Assembly: GCA_030679955.1 (NCBI GenBank)
Contig: JAUXSF010000001.1
Location: forward strand, 1 to 64,000
Direction: 5' to 3'
Source: Chlamydiales bacterium
GTDB taxonomy: Bacteria; Chlamydiota; Chlamydiia; Chlamydiales; JAJFMA01
Length of the DNA: 64,000 nt
The notes below the pieces were generated by a model, which was given only the letters and a program-made list of their open reading frames with translations, was not told the DNA's origin and did not search any database. Shown here in pieces: positions 7,626-15,940 of the stretch; position 1 is the stretch's first letter; each line of letters begins with the position of its first letter. The translations under genes and the position numbers were made by a program.

Positions 7626-8801
7626 TTATGCGGTGACTGCTATTGCTTCTTCCGGTTCTTCTGCAACTAATGGCAAGCGATAGGCAGCGACTACGCCAAC
7701 AACGTTTAGCAGGCCCATTAGCATAAGTGCTTTGGCAGGGGCGTTGCCTTCGGTAAATAGCTTAGTTAGGATACCGCTTGCTGGGGCGAAGGATTCTGAA
7801 ACGCACCAAACCATTCCCATAACAAATGCGCTGACAAGGCTTGGTTGTGTTGGTAGCAATCTGTGGCCCAAAGCTAGTCCTACAGGCGATACTACACCGA
7901 AAGAGGCTCCTAGGCCTGCTAAAATAGCCAGGATGGCGATAGGATGTACTAATCCTGCGTAAAGGAATGAGTAAAAGAACACTAATCCAGCTATCATGGC
8001 AGCTAAGATGACTGTTTTTGGGGAATATTTATCTGCTAGGATGCCGCCAGGGATCATCATTAGAGCTCCACCAGCGATAAAGGCTAAATGTCCACCACCA
8101 AAGCTGATACTTTCGTCGTAACCCGTTGCAGCAAGTACGTCGGGCAGTAAAAAGACGGTGCCCCAGTACAGTGTTTGGTTACAAACTTGTACATAGTATA
8201 GGCAGCGGAAATCAGCGCGCTTAAATAGTCTAGCCAGATCTGAGAATCTTGTCGGTTTACGCGGCCCTGTGGATATCACATCTAGCGGCAAGAAAAGGCA
8301 AGCACCGGCGAGGATCATTAAAGGCAGCGCTAGGATAGCAGTGTTACCCTCAAGATACTGGTAAGCATGGTAGAAGGAAATCTGACTAAAGGCCAGTCCG
8401 AGAGCTCCACCGGAAGCAAATATGGTAAAAAATAGGCCCTTACGCTTGCTGAGAGTGCCCACCAGGCCTGCAGAGGAGGGGTGGAAGGCTGCTGATCCGA
8501 TGAAGGTACCCAACAATAGCACAGTTAATAGAAAGTAATTATCGCTATAAGCCATCAAGCTGCTGGCGGCGGTCAAAACCATCCCCAGGATGATGAGCTT
8601 TTTTCGGTGTCCAGAGTCACTCCAGGAGCCAAAAAAGGCCTGACAACCCTCTCCGAACAAGGCAGCAACAATGCCGACTATCCCTGCTTTAGCGAGATCT
8701 AGGTCCGCCATTGTTTTGTAGACCGAAAAAATACCGATCTGAAAATCAACGAGAAGGTGTCCTAACCAAAGCACCAATAATGTGACTGCACCTTTTTTCA
8801 T
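7626..8801 (-). CDS. MFS transporter, fosmidomycin-resistance (Fsr)-like
   Basis: 391 residues, about 12 hydrophobic segments. The loop after TM2 (G-S-W-S-D-S-G-H-R-K-K) is the MFS signature, and the F-H-P-S-S-A-G-L-V segment after TM4 resembles the F-H-P-E-G motif of Fsr-type drug exporters. The second half has I-P-G-G-I-L-A-D-K-Y-S, the repeated signature loop. Expected to move a small molecule across the inner membrane by proton antiport; the substrate cannot be told from sequence. The start follows GGGGGGAG at 7 bases, and a good promoter and a terminator bracket the gene, so it is monocistronic. Confidence 0.8.
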   Translation of the reverse strand: MKKGAVTLLVLWLGHLLVDFQIGIFSVYKTMADLDLAKAGIVGIVAALFGEGCQAFFGSWSDSGHRKKLIILGMVLTAASSLMAYSDNYFLLTVLLLGTFIGSAAFHPSSAGLVGTLSKRKGLFFTIFASGGALGLAFSQISFYHAYQYLEGNTAILALPLMILAGACLFLPLDVISTGPRKPTRFSDLARLFKRADFRCLYYVQVCNQTLYWGTVFLLPDVLAATGYDESISFGGGHLAFIAGGALMMIPGGILADKYSPKTVILAAMIAGLVFFYSFLYAGLVHPIAILAILAGLGASFGVVSPVGLALGHRLLPTQPSLVSAFVMGMVWCVSESFAPASGILTKLFTEGNAPAKALMLMGLLNVVGVVAAYRLPLVAEEPEEAIAVTA

Positions 8802-8827
8802 AAGTCTCCCCCCAAGAAGATGCTATA

Positions 8828-8856
8828 ATTATACTCTAAAGCGGAATAAATGTAAA
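8828..8856 (-). promoter_or_regulatory. sigma70-type promoter of the MFS gene
   Basis: On the minus strand TTTACA, a 17-base spacer, TATAAT, 26 bases before the ATG. Confidence 0.7.
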
Positions 8857-8950
8857 TTATAATATAAAATAATAAGTTGAAACTGTTCCATTAACATTTA
8901 GTATGGTAAAGTTGTCGTTTACTAATTGTTTTATTAATGAAGGTATTATT

Positions 8951-10411
8951 ATGAATGGTTGCTCAAATGTTAATGGAGGGAATGGAGTTTCAGGATCCTG
9001 GCCTCAAGTCGTCACTCAAGAGGTTCGCGCTTTGTTAACGAATATTCAACAAGTGTGGTCGAATGATGAGGTTAAAGCCCGCACTCCATCAGACTTCCAT
9101 TCGCTGCTTGCATTGGTTTTAGACCCTAATAATACGAGGGAGTTCAGGCTTGAAGGCATCGCTAGTCGCATCAAAGGGGAGTCTGACTTAGCGCTAACCT
9201 GCCTAGAAGTGCCTGAGTGTAACCGATTTAATATAAATGCTGTCATGATCGCAATATTCCAGAAAAACCTCGCGGAGCTCAAGGTTTATCTCGACTCAGG
9301 GATCGATCCTAACTGGTCCGACAACTTGGGTTACAGTTTAATGCACTATGCGGCAATGCTACCCACTCCTGAAATGCCCCGAGTTTTGCAGCTAGCAGGA
9401 GGTAATGTTCATGCCGCCAACTTTGTGGGCGCTACTCCCGTTGATTTTCTGCAGGCTCAGACTAAGGACAGGAGTGATTTCGTATTTTATCCATGGAAAA
9501 CAGGTCCTTGCGTTAACCGCCACTACTACAATTTGGCTTTTAAAACGGATTATTCGCGGCGTGCACGTTTTATGCCTGATGGATTACTAGAGATTCGCAT
9601 GCATGGTTCGCAGGAAATTACAACCATTGATGAGTGGTGGAAATCGGAGCTGACGCGGCAGTATGAAAAGCTCATGTCGCATCCTGATCCTCTGGTCCCA
9701 AACATTTATGTCACTTTAGTCGAGCAGGCAGACGACGGTTCTGCGGTGCCAGCTGAGCTGCAAAACCAGTATGATGTTCGAGCCCGCGAGCCTATTGCCG
9801 CTGGGCAAGTGATTACGGAATATAGTGGGGTAGTTGATCATATTTGTAAAAACCCTAAGGGGCTCAAGACGGGTTCAATCGGCGGACTGTCCTTCGGCCT
9901 AACGGCGGTTGATGCGGAAAAAGAGGGGAATTTTGCCCCTTACATTAACCACGGTGCCCCGAACTGTACTTTTGTAACCATAATGTCGAAAGGATTGCCA
10001 CGACACCTTGTGGTTGCATTGCGCAAAATAGAGGCAGATGAGCGTCTTTTATTGGATTATGGTTCAGCTTACTTTAAGAGCCTAAAATATGAACCAATTG
10101 AGTTAGCTCCGAATGCCATAAAGGACTATCTAGAGTTCACTAATAATCTCTCATACATTTCCGTGGGGCAAATCGGTGGGGGCGACAAGTTTTTACCTGT
10201 AGCGATTAGTTCAGAAGGCTCGGGCAGTTTGGAGCCTGTGCCTCGTCCTTTTTACGAAGCCCACATGGAATACGAATATCATCGCTGTATGTTAAGGTAC
10301 TTAGTTCGAGGCGCGAGCGGGACTAAAGATCTTTTGCTCACTCTAGGTGTGCCAGAGGATCGCATAGAGATGGCACGACACTTTTTAGATGGCCCACACT
10401 GTCTTCTTTAG
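8951..10411 (+). CDS. ankyrin-like/SET-domain protein, candidate host-directed methyltransferase
   Basis: 486 residues from this start; an upstream in-frame ATG at 8903 would add 16 residues but lacks a ribosome site, whereas GAAGG lies 7 bases before 8951. Residues about 94-170 read as two to three ankyrin-type repeats (L-x-H-Y-A-A-M, G-A-T-P-V-D-F-L). Residues about 250-375 match a SET lysine methyltransferase core: a strand with Y-S-G-V, then Y-I-N-H-G-A-P-N-C (331-339) and L-L-L-D-Y-G (366-371), which in SET proteins form the SAM/substrate knot with the catalytic Tyr. About 110 residues of unknown fold follow. Chlamydiae carry SET proteins (NUE in C. trachomatis) that methylate host or bacterial proteins; whether this one is exported is not visible. 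Confidence 0.8.
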   Translation: MNGCSNVNGGNGVSGSWPQVVTQEVRALLTNIQQVWSNDEVKARTPSDFHSLLALVLDPNNTREFRLEGIASRIKGESDLALTCLEVPECNRFNINAVMIAIFQKNLAELKVYLDSGIDPNWSDNLGYSLMHYAAMLPTPEMPRVLQLAGGNVHAANFVGATPVDFLQAQTKDRSDFVFYPWKTGPCVNRHYYNLAFKTDYSRRARFMPDGLLEIRMHGSQEITTIDEWWKSELTRQYEKLMSHPDPLVPNIYVTLVEQADDGSAVPAELQNQYDVRAREPIAAGQVITEYSGVVDHICKNPKGLKTGSIGGLSFGLTAVDAEKEGNFAPYINHGAPNCTFVTIMSKGLPRHLVVALRKIEADERLLLDYGSAYFKSLKYEPIELAPNAIKDYLEFTNNLSYISVGQIGGGDKFLPVAISSEGSGSLEPVPRPFYEAHMEYEYHRCMLRYLVRGASGTKDLLLTLGVPEDRIEMARHFLDGPHCLL

Positions 10412-10422
10412 AGAGCCTTAAA

Positions 10423-10830
10423 TTACTTGATTTCGGGGGCGCCAGTATCGACTTCTCCCTTTTCGATATGCTTTTGGATATTGCTTGAAAGAGCTTCATA
10501 GCGTTTATGAAGCTCTTTCAATTGATCGTCGGGTAATTGTTCAATATTGACCATGCTGCAGTGCGCGCCTTCCATCGCTCTGATCAGCTCGTCCAATTTT
10601 AATTGGATTGCCATAGTATCTCGGTTCTGGGAGTTTTGGATGATAAATACCATGAGGAAAGTGATGATGGTGGTCGACGTATTAATCACCAACTGCCAGT
10701 TCTCGCTGTAATTAAATATCGGGCCCAAAACAGCCCAAGCGATGACGAATAGTGCGGCAAGAATAAAGCTCCATGGATTGCCCAAAACACCCGATAAAAA
10801 TGTAGAGATTTTCGAAAACATGGTGTTCAC
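10423..10830 (-). CDS. low-affinity iron permease family small membrane protein
   Basis: 135 residues. Two transmembrane helices (about 18-38 and 46-66) joined by a short loop with N-Y-S-E-N-W-Q-L-V-I-N-T, followed by the family's hallmark F-M-V-F-I-I-Q-N-S-Q-N-R-D and a helical Glu/Leu-rich tail. These match the small bacterial members of the low-affinity iron permease family, whose link to iron transport is only by homology. The stop codon of its upstream neighbour (10832-11443) overlaps its beginning region, so the two are likely cotranscribed. A second ATG three codons in is possible. Confidence 0.75.
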   Translation of the reverse strand: MNTMFSKISTFLSGVLGNPWSFILAALFVIAWAVLGPIFNYSENWQLVINTSTTIITFLMVFIIQNSQNRDTMAIQLKLDELIRAMEGAHCSMVNIEQLPDDQLKELHKRYEALSSNIQKHIEKGEVDTGAPEIK

Positions 10831-10831
10831 C

Positions 10832-11443
10832 TTAGTGCATGAGAGTGATTAACGAATCGCGATCCACAACACTATTCTTTCCAAACCAAATCTCCCACAC
10901 AGCTTTGGCGAATGCATCATTTTCAATTACGCCAATGTAAACGTTGTTGATGTACGCCATAATGAATCCACCTGGGAGCCATCGGATCACATATTCATCA
11001 CCATTTTTCACATCGTGATCAAAAAAGCTTAAAAACTGGCTAATTTCCGGCTGCAGTTTCTTTTGGTCATCTGCGGTAAGATCCTTATCGAACGCTACTT
11101 TAAAGTTTTTTTGAACGGTGCCGGTGGGTAAGGTTTTGACCCATTTCAAGGTCAGTTGTTTGGCACGACTATCGTCCAAAATTGATCCTACCGGATCATA
11201 AGCGGCAACGTCGTCCGCAGCTTTCATGTAGTGAGCCACGCTGTAGAGGTTTTCCGCGCCTTCTTTGCGGGTAGCAAGTCCAGTGAGCTGTAAATTGATG
11301 TCTTGCCCACCAAAAGCAAACGATACTTGGCGCGGGAATGTCACGCCTGTTACAGAATCCTTAATGGTACTTGGCGCCTCTGCGAATAGCGAGGAACCCA
11401 AAAACACGCACAGAACGTAAAGACTGGTCGCAAGCGCCTTCAT
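10832..11443 (-). CDS. secreted chalcone isomerase-like domain protein
   Basis: 203 residues with a signal peptide (cleavage near A22). The remainder fits the bacterial chalcone isomerase-like domain: D-S-V-T-G-V-T-F-P at the start, G-L-A-T-R-K near the first strand, L-T-L-K-W-V-K in the middle and a closing G-x-W-F/I-W-F-G type helix (A-V-W-E-I-W-F-G). Bacterial members are usually exported and have no known enzymatic role. AGGAGG lies about 6 bases before the ATG. It probably forms a two-gene unit with the small permease-like gene that follows with almost no gap. Confidence 0.75.
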   Translation of the reverse strand: MKALATSLYVLCVFLGSSLFAEAPSTIKDSVTGVTFPRQVSFAFGGQDINLQLTGLATRKEGAENLYSVAHYMKAADDVAAYDPVGSILDDSRAKQLTLKWVKTLPTGTVQKNFKVAFDKDLTADDQKKLQPEISQFLSFFDHDVKNGDEYVIRWLPGGFIMAYINNVYIGVIENDAFAKAVWEIWFGKNSVVDRDSLITLMH

Positions 11444-11646
11444 AAGTACCTCCTGGTCCTGTCCGCATTATAGCTAATGGCCACTTTTTGAATTGAGATA
11501 AGTGTAAGCCTCACAATCTGTATGGGCTAGTCAATTGCAAAGGTTGGTAGGGCAGGCTCTTAAGCACAAAATCGCTTCGCTTCTTGCAAACAACCCCCGT
11601 CTCACTAAAATGGTGAGTCTTTTAGATTTACTTTTGGCAACAAGGG

Positions 11647-12462
11647 ATGATTTCTCCGCCCCTAGTCACTCGCTTTGCTCCCAGCCCAACAGGGTATCTA
11701 CACCTTGGGCATGTGCTATCTATGGCCTATGTTTTTGGTATTGCGGAGCAGGTTGGTGCTAAAGTTCTGTTGCGCATCGAGGATCATGACCGTCAGCGCT
11801 GTCGCCTCGAGTATGAGAAGGCAATCCTTGACGACATGGCCTGGCTAGGATTCAACTCGCATAATTGGCAGGAAGTCACTCAGCACTCCACCACAACCTA
11901 CCGTCAGAGTAATCGAGAGCACCGTTATCATGAAGTGGCTGATCTATTATGGGAGGGGCAGCATTCGTATTACTGTCAATGCAGTCGGAAGACTATTGGG
12001 GCAGCACATTATCCCGGAACATGTCGTGTAAAAGGGTTAGCACCGTCAGATGATATTGGCGTGCGCATAAAAGTCGCCTCCCAGCTAGATTGTGGTGACT
12101 TTCTGATACGTGATTCCAACCAAAATTATACCTACAACTATGCCGTGGTTATTGACGATCTGGACCATGGTGTTAATTTGGTTGTTAGAGGCAAAGATTT
12201 AGAGCATTGTACCGAACGACAGATCTGGCTAGCTTCACTTTTGGGCAGGGATAAACCGGCTACTTTTGTTCATCATCCATTATTAGTCGACGATACCGGC
12301 AACAAACTCAGCAAACGTTTTTTATCAGAGGGCATTATCAAAAGACGTCTGAACGGCGATTTGCCCGAAGATGTTTTAGGCGATGCATTATATCTTGGGG
12401 GGCTCATTGGAGCCCGACGCCCTGTTTCTATCTATGAGATTTGCCAACTCATTAAGCTTTAA
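11647..12462 (+). CDS. gluQ: glutamyl-Q tRNA(Asp) synthetase
   Basis: 271 residues, a GluRS catalytic core without an anticodon-binding domain, as in E. coli YadB/GluQ. The N-terminal signature F-A-P-S-P-T-G-Y-L-H-L-G-H holds the HIGH-type motif, R-I-E-D-H-D-R follows, zinc ligands are likely in Y-Y-C-Q-C and the later T-C-R, and K-L-S-K-R is the KMSKS equivalent. It attaches glutamate to queuosine in tRNA-Asp, so the cell must make or salvage queuosine. Slightly shorter than usual (about 290). No strong ribosome site precedes the ATG. The 200 bases upstream show no gene. Confidence 0.88.
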   Translation: MISPPLVTRFAPSPTGYLHLGHVLSMAYVFGIAEQVGAKVLLRIEDHDRQRCRLEYEKAILDDMAWLGFNSHNWQEVTQHSTTTYRQSNREHRYHEVADLLWEGQHSYYCQCSRKTIGAAHYPGTCRVKGLAPSDDIGVRIKVASQLDCGDFLIRDSNQNYTYNYAVVIDDLDHGVNLVVRGKDLEHCTERQIWLASLLGRDKPATFVHHPLLVDDTGNKLSKRFLSEGIIKRRLNGDLPEDVLGDALYLGGLIGARRPVSIYEICQLIKL

Positions 12463-12533
12463 GCGCTTTAGCATATGTCGATTTTTCCTTGTTTTTTCGA
12501 CATACAACATATTGAGAGTTTGGAAGGCGATAT

Positions 12534-12690
12534 ATGCCTATTTCTGACCCTAACCAGCCATTTAACGGCTTGCCCTTTGCCTCTCGCGGGCATAGACTTT
12601 GAAACACCTGTTATTTTAAAGGCCTGCATTGAGGCTAACAAAGAGTTAACCAAATTAAAAATGGCTGAAAAATTGACTCTGTCTATAAGG
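12534..12690 (+). pseudogene. remnant of a Fic-family protein N-terminus
   Basis: An ATG with GGAAGG 6 bases upstream opens a frame reading M-P-I-S-D-P-N-Q-P-F-N-G-L-P before a stop at 12600. In the next frame, from about 12570, it continues P-L-P-L-A-G-I-D-F-E-T-P, then V-I-L-K-A-C-I-E-A-N-K-E-L-T-K-L-K. Together these match the start of Fic N-terminal domains (P-Y-N-D-L-P-x-L-P-P, then E-T-K-x-V-L-K-x-C-I-E-A). A one-base frameshift near 12570-12580 and loss of everything after about residue 50, including the Fic catalytic motif, mark it as a relic. The next gene lies on the other strand. Confidence 0.55.
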
Positions 12691-12719
12691 CCACTTCGTC
12701 CACGAAGTCCATTTGCAAG

Positions 12720-13661
12720 TTATTTTTTTCTAAGAACTAAAAAGTGAAATCCTGGAATTGTCCAAGCCTCTTCGTCATTTGCGAACGCCATTAATTCATC
12801 GTACGCTTTGTCAAGATCCACAGGCAATTCGTAGACACGATGGATTAGACTAAGGAATAGGAGGCCATGGTTGAAATATTGAGTTCTTTTCAATTGGTCG
12901 TCTAAGCGAATGCTTTCATGTACGCTGTTTCCCTGTTCGTCCACGTTGCTGAAAACAACATCATAGAGATTACTTAATGAAGATTCGCTGTTCAGCTGTT
13001 GCAAAATCGAAAGGGTTACCTTACGGCTTCTTTTTTCGTCGTTTTTGGATTGTAAATCCGCTACGCGATCCAGTGCATCATCGATTTGGGTTATTGGATG
13101 AGAACCCTGCTTAGCAGAGTCGCATGAGTCAATGATGATTACGTATCCATTTTCTGAAAGGTATTGCCACGCATTTTCTAGAGCTAAAAACGGCTTTTCA
13201 AGGTGTTGAAGCGTGAGGCGAAAGAGCACAAGATCTGCAGTATCAGTAAAACGTTCATCAAAAACTTCTGCGTCGCCTTGATGAAAAAGTAAATTGTCTT
13301 TTTCAGGTAGCTTGTAAGCCTGTGCGACCGACGAAGCTAGCTTTTCAATTCCTTGGAATGACTTGTCGGCGAAATGAGTAGCTAGTCCGAAAAGGTATGA
13401 CCCATTACCGCTCCCGATCTCTAAAATATTCTGTGCTTGTTGCCAATAGGCCTCATTTGCCATCCAGTTCATTTCCATGTCGAAAAAGAGATCGGCTTGT
13501 CCTGCTAGGAATGCATCCCATAGCTCTTCTGTAGTGGCATTTTCCAGCCTTTCAATACTTACTTGCTTTTCGTTCTCTATGAGACTGAGCAAAGAGACTT
13601 CTGCACTTAAGCAGGTAACAAATAAGCAACTAGCTAGAACGAGTAATTGTTTCATTTTCAT
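12720..13661 (-). CDS. class I SAM-dependent methyltransferase with a signal peptide
   Basis: 313 residues. The first about 20 (M-K-M-K-Q-L-L-V-L-A-S-C-L-F-V-T-C-L-S-A) form a textbook signal peptide, and a start at the second Met (13655) fits the upstream AGGGT better. The body has a Rossmann methyltransferase core: I-L-E-I-G-S-G-N-G-S-Y (SAM motif I, about 80-90), F-Q-G-I-E-K-L (motif II), a D-A-E-V-F acidic turn and L-V-L-F-R-L-T-L-Q-H-L, typical of metabolite methyltransferases. SAM is not normally available outside the cytoplasm, so either the N-terminus is a membrane anchor or the protein acts in a host compartment. Substrate unknown. Confidence 0.75.
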   Translation of the reverse strand: MKMKQLLVLASCLFVTCLSAEVSLLSLIENEKQVSIERLENATTEELWDAFLAGQADLFFDMEMNWMANEAYWQQAQNILEIGSGNGSYLFGLATHFADKSFQGIEKLASSVAQAYKLPEKDNLLFHQGDAEVFDERFTDTADLVLFRLTLQHLEKPFLALENAWQYLSENGYVIIIDSCDSAKQGSHPITQIDDALDRVADLQSKNDEKRSRKVTLSILQQLNSESSLSNLYDVVFSNVDEQGNSVHESIRLDDQLKRTQYFNHGLLFLSLIHRVYELPVDLDKAYDELMAFANDEEAWTIPGFHFLVLRKK

Positions 13662-13807
13662 ACCCTAGGATGTGTTGATATCCGATCATATCAAAACAGA
13701 ACAGATTGTTTCCAGGCTTCAGGGCTAAGAATCGGTTGTCATCCTGCGCGACAAGATATGCAGGATAGGAAGAAGCTGCTATGGTAGATTTCTTTTGAGG
13801 TACTGAT

Positions 13808-14026
13808 ATGAAATGGGACGCAGGTTTTCCTTTTAATTCATGGGGACAGGCTTTTGAGTACTTGTTTCCGCTCTTCATGGGACTGATGGTCTTCTTCGCT
13901 TATGACACCCAAGGTGGAGTAGGCCAAAAGCTTCTCTACGCATCCATTGTAGCGTTCATTACGTGGATCCTCACCGCACTGGTGCGATGGACGTTGGTTT
14001 GGGTCAATGAGATTTTCAAGCAGTAA
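13808..14026 (+). CDS. small two-helix membrane protein
   Basis: 72 residues with hydrophobic segments at about 18-32 and 41-62. GAGGT lies 6 bases before the ATG, and its TAA is one base before the ATG of the next gene, which supports a real, translationally coupled gene. No family recognised. Confidence 0.55.
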   Translation: MKWDAGFPFNSWGQAFEYLFPLFMGLMVFFAYDTQGGVGQKLLYASIVAFITWILTALVRWTLVWVNEIFKQ

Positions 14027-14027
14027 G

Positions 14028-14918
14028 ATGGACTATCCAAGCCACTCTCGCGTGCATCGACTGCCAAGTTTTGACACTGTAAATTGTAGCTGCTGGGTAA
14101 AACGTGATGATGAGCTTGGGTTTGGTATCTCCGGATCCAAGATACGCAAATACAGCACTCTTATTCCCTTTCTATTGCATGAGCAGTTCCAGCAAGTCAT
14201 TGCCATAGGGGGCATCAATTCCAACAATATCCTAGGATTGTCGCAGCTCCTCACCGAAAATCGCATACCGTTTAAGCTATATTTAAAAGGTGATCCACAG
14301 CGACAGCGGCAGGGTAATGGGTTGCTGACGTCTTTGATAGCCGGTGCAGCTATCCGTTGGGTAAATTCTGCTGAGTGGCCTCACGTTCATCAAATAGCTT
14401 TGGATGAAGCGTCACATAAGCATGTGTTTATCATCCCAGAAGGGGCGTCGTGCCCTCAAGCCTTGCCTGGGGCGTTGACGCTAGCAACTGACATCAAAAT
14501 CAATGAAGAGCAGATAGGTCATCGCTTTGATCACATTTTTATCGATGCCGGAACAGGTTTTACCGCAAATGCATTGGCGCAGCAGATCTCTGCTGGCGCA
14601 CATCTTCACGTAGTTATGCTAGCCGAGCCAAATTATGACTTCTCCGACTTGAAACATAAAGTGACCTCTTACCAACCGCGGCTGGCGCCAAGCTTTGGTT
14701 CGGTGAATCAGGCTGTGTGGGATGAAGTTAAGCTCATGGCACAACAAGAGGGCATTTTGACCGATCCTGTTTATTCAGCAAAGTTGTTCCATGAAGCGCG
14801 TCACATCATCCGAGAACAAGATTTAAGAGGCAATGCGTTGGTAATTCATGGAGGTGGGGGCCTAAGCTTATTGGGGTTTTCAAAAAATATAGAGGTTAAT
14901 ATTTTTCCTTCTTGCTAA
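14028..14918 (+). CDS. PLP-dependent D-cysteine desulfhydrase/ACC deaminase-family enzyme
   Basis: 296 residues from the ATG right after the upstream stop; a start at 14007 overlapping the previous gene would add 7 residues. The fold-type II PLP signature is present: V-K-R-D-D-E-L-G-F-G-I-S-G-S-K-I-R-K-Y, where the first Lys of S-K-I-R-K is the expected PLP Schiff-base residue (family form G-N-K-x-R-K; here N is S). I-G-G-I-N-S-N-N (phosphate/substrate loop), F-I-D-A-G-T-G-F-T-A and V-I-H-G-G-G-G complete the PLP site. The reaction is probably breakdown of D-cysteine or a related amino acid; it cannot be settled from sequence. It sits directly before sdhC. Confidence 0.78.
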   Translation: MDYPSHSRVHRLPSFDTVNCSCWVKRDDELGFGISGSKIRKYSTLIPFLLHEQFQQVIAIGGINSNNILGLSQLLTENRIPFKLYLKGDPQRQRQGNGLLTSLIAGAAIRWVNSAEWPHVHQIALDEASHKHVFIIPEGASCPQALPGALTLATDIKINEEQIGHRFDHIFIDAGTGFTANALAQQISAGAHLHVVMLAEPNYDFSDLKHKVTSYQPRLAPSFGSVNQAVWDEVKLMAQQEGILTDPVYSAKLFHEARHIIREQDLRGNALVIHGGGGLSLLGFSKNIEVNIFPSC

Positions 14919-14948
14919 TGTCTGCCCTAGTAGAATAGGTAGGCATTC

Positions 14949-15938
14949 ATGACGGCACCGGCAATACCAAATGCATTATTATGGCGACGACTGCATTCCT
15001 TAACAGGTTTGTGGTTAGTGGTTTATCTTACGACCCATTTGTTAACCAATTCCCAAGCTGCGTTGTATATTGGTGATGATGGCGAAGGCTTTATCACAGC
15101 TGTGCAGTCTATACATCACTTGCCATACTTACGGGCTATCGAGATTTTCCTTCTCGCCCTGCCATTTGGAATTCATATTATCTATGGCTTGTATCGCATT
15201 TTTATGGCGGAGCCCAATTCCTCACCCACGGATGGATCAAAGCCAGCCTTAGGGCAATATCCACGAAATCGTGCGTTTACTTGGATGCGTATTACCTCAT
15301 GGATCTTGTTGTTTGGGGTGATCTTGCACGTCCTACAAATGCGTGTATTGGAGTATCCTTGGCATACAGAGAAAGATGGACATCAATACTTCATGAACGT
15401 CCTAAAGCTTGATTCTGGCCTCTACACGCTATCTGAAAGGCTAGATGTTGAGTTATATGATGCCAAGCGCATTGAACGTGATACGAGACGTCCCTTGCCG
15501 CCGGTAGAGCAAGCTCCTATTGCAACGAGTATGCTAGGTGAGCCAGCTCCCGAAGTTTTTGATCAAGATCAGCTGCAGCAAATGCGTGCTTGGCAAAACG
15601 CGCAAGAGGAAAGGCAATGGATTGCGGCGTTGAATAAGCGCCCTATTAATCAATACGAAGTCGTGGCTGTTTCAAAGGACTTTGCCACCTCAACATTATT
15701 GGTTGTTCGCGACACCTTTAAATCACCCTTGATGGTCGCCCTCTACTCTCTCTTTGTATTGGCTGCTTGTTACCATGGCTTCAATGGCCTATGGACCTTC
15801 TTGATTACTTGGGGCATTACATTAACGGAAAGATCACAAAGGCTAGCGCTTTGGCTATCCAGCTTTCTCATGATTGTGGTAGCCTTTTTGGGCTTAGCAG
15901 CGGCTGTTGGAACTTATTGGTTTAACCTGAGATATTAG
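14949..15938 (+). CDS. sdhC: succinate dehydrogenase cytochrome b subunit
   Basis: 329 residues, five transmembrane helices (about 15-33, 57-78, 109-126, 259-280, 293-315). The N-terminus R-R-L-H-S-L-T-G-L-W and histidines in helices 1, 2, 3 and 4 (T-H-L-L, I-H-I-I-Y, L-H-V-L, Y-H-G-F-N) are the haem ligands expected for the diheme SdhC of the Bacillus/chlamydial type. A long hydrophilic loop of about 120 residues lies between helices 3 and 4. Anchors SdhAB in the membrane and passes electrons to quinone. AGGTAGG precedes the ATG. First gene of sdhCAB; three bases separate it from sdhA. Confidence 0.9.
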   Translation: MTAPAIPNALLWRRLHSLTGLWLVVYLTTHLLTNSQAALYIGDDGEGFITAVQSIHHLPYLRAIEIFLLALPFGIHIIYGLYRIFMAEPNSSPTDGSKPALGQYPRNRAFTWMRITSWILLFGVILHVLQMRVLEYPWHTEKDGHQYFMNVLKLDSGLYTLSERLDVELYDAKRIERDTRRPLPPVEQAPIATSMLGEPAPEVFDQDQLQQMRAWQNAQEERQWIAALNKRPINQYEVVAVSKDFATSTLLVVRDTFKSPLMVALYSLFVLAACYHGFNGLWTFLITWGITLTERSQRLALWLSSFLMIVVAFLGLAAAVGTYWFNLRY

Positions 15939-15940
15939 AC

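Noticed and set aside
8903-8950. Upstream ATG for the SET protein
   Set aside because: No Shine-Dalgarno sequence, whereas the ATG at 8951 has one at normal distance; a weak TTGAAA/TATGGT promoter-like pair would also start transcription after 8903.
11535-11762. 75-residue frame upstream of and overlapping gluQ
   Set aside because: No ribosome site, runs out of frame into gluQ and resembles no known family.
12475-12747. 90-residue plus-strand ORF as a real gene
   Set aside because: Only its middle resembles Fic proteins, the true start lies in another frame, and its end runs antisense into the methyltransferase gene. Treated as a pseudogene.
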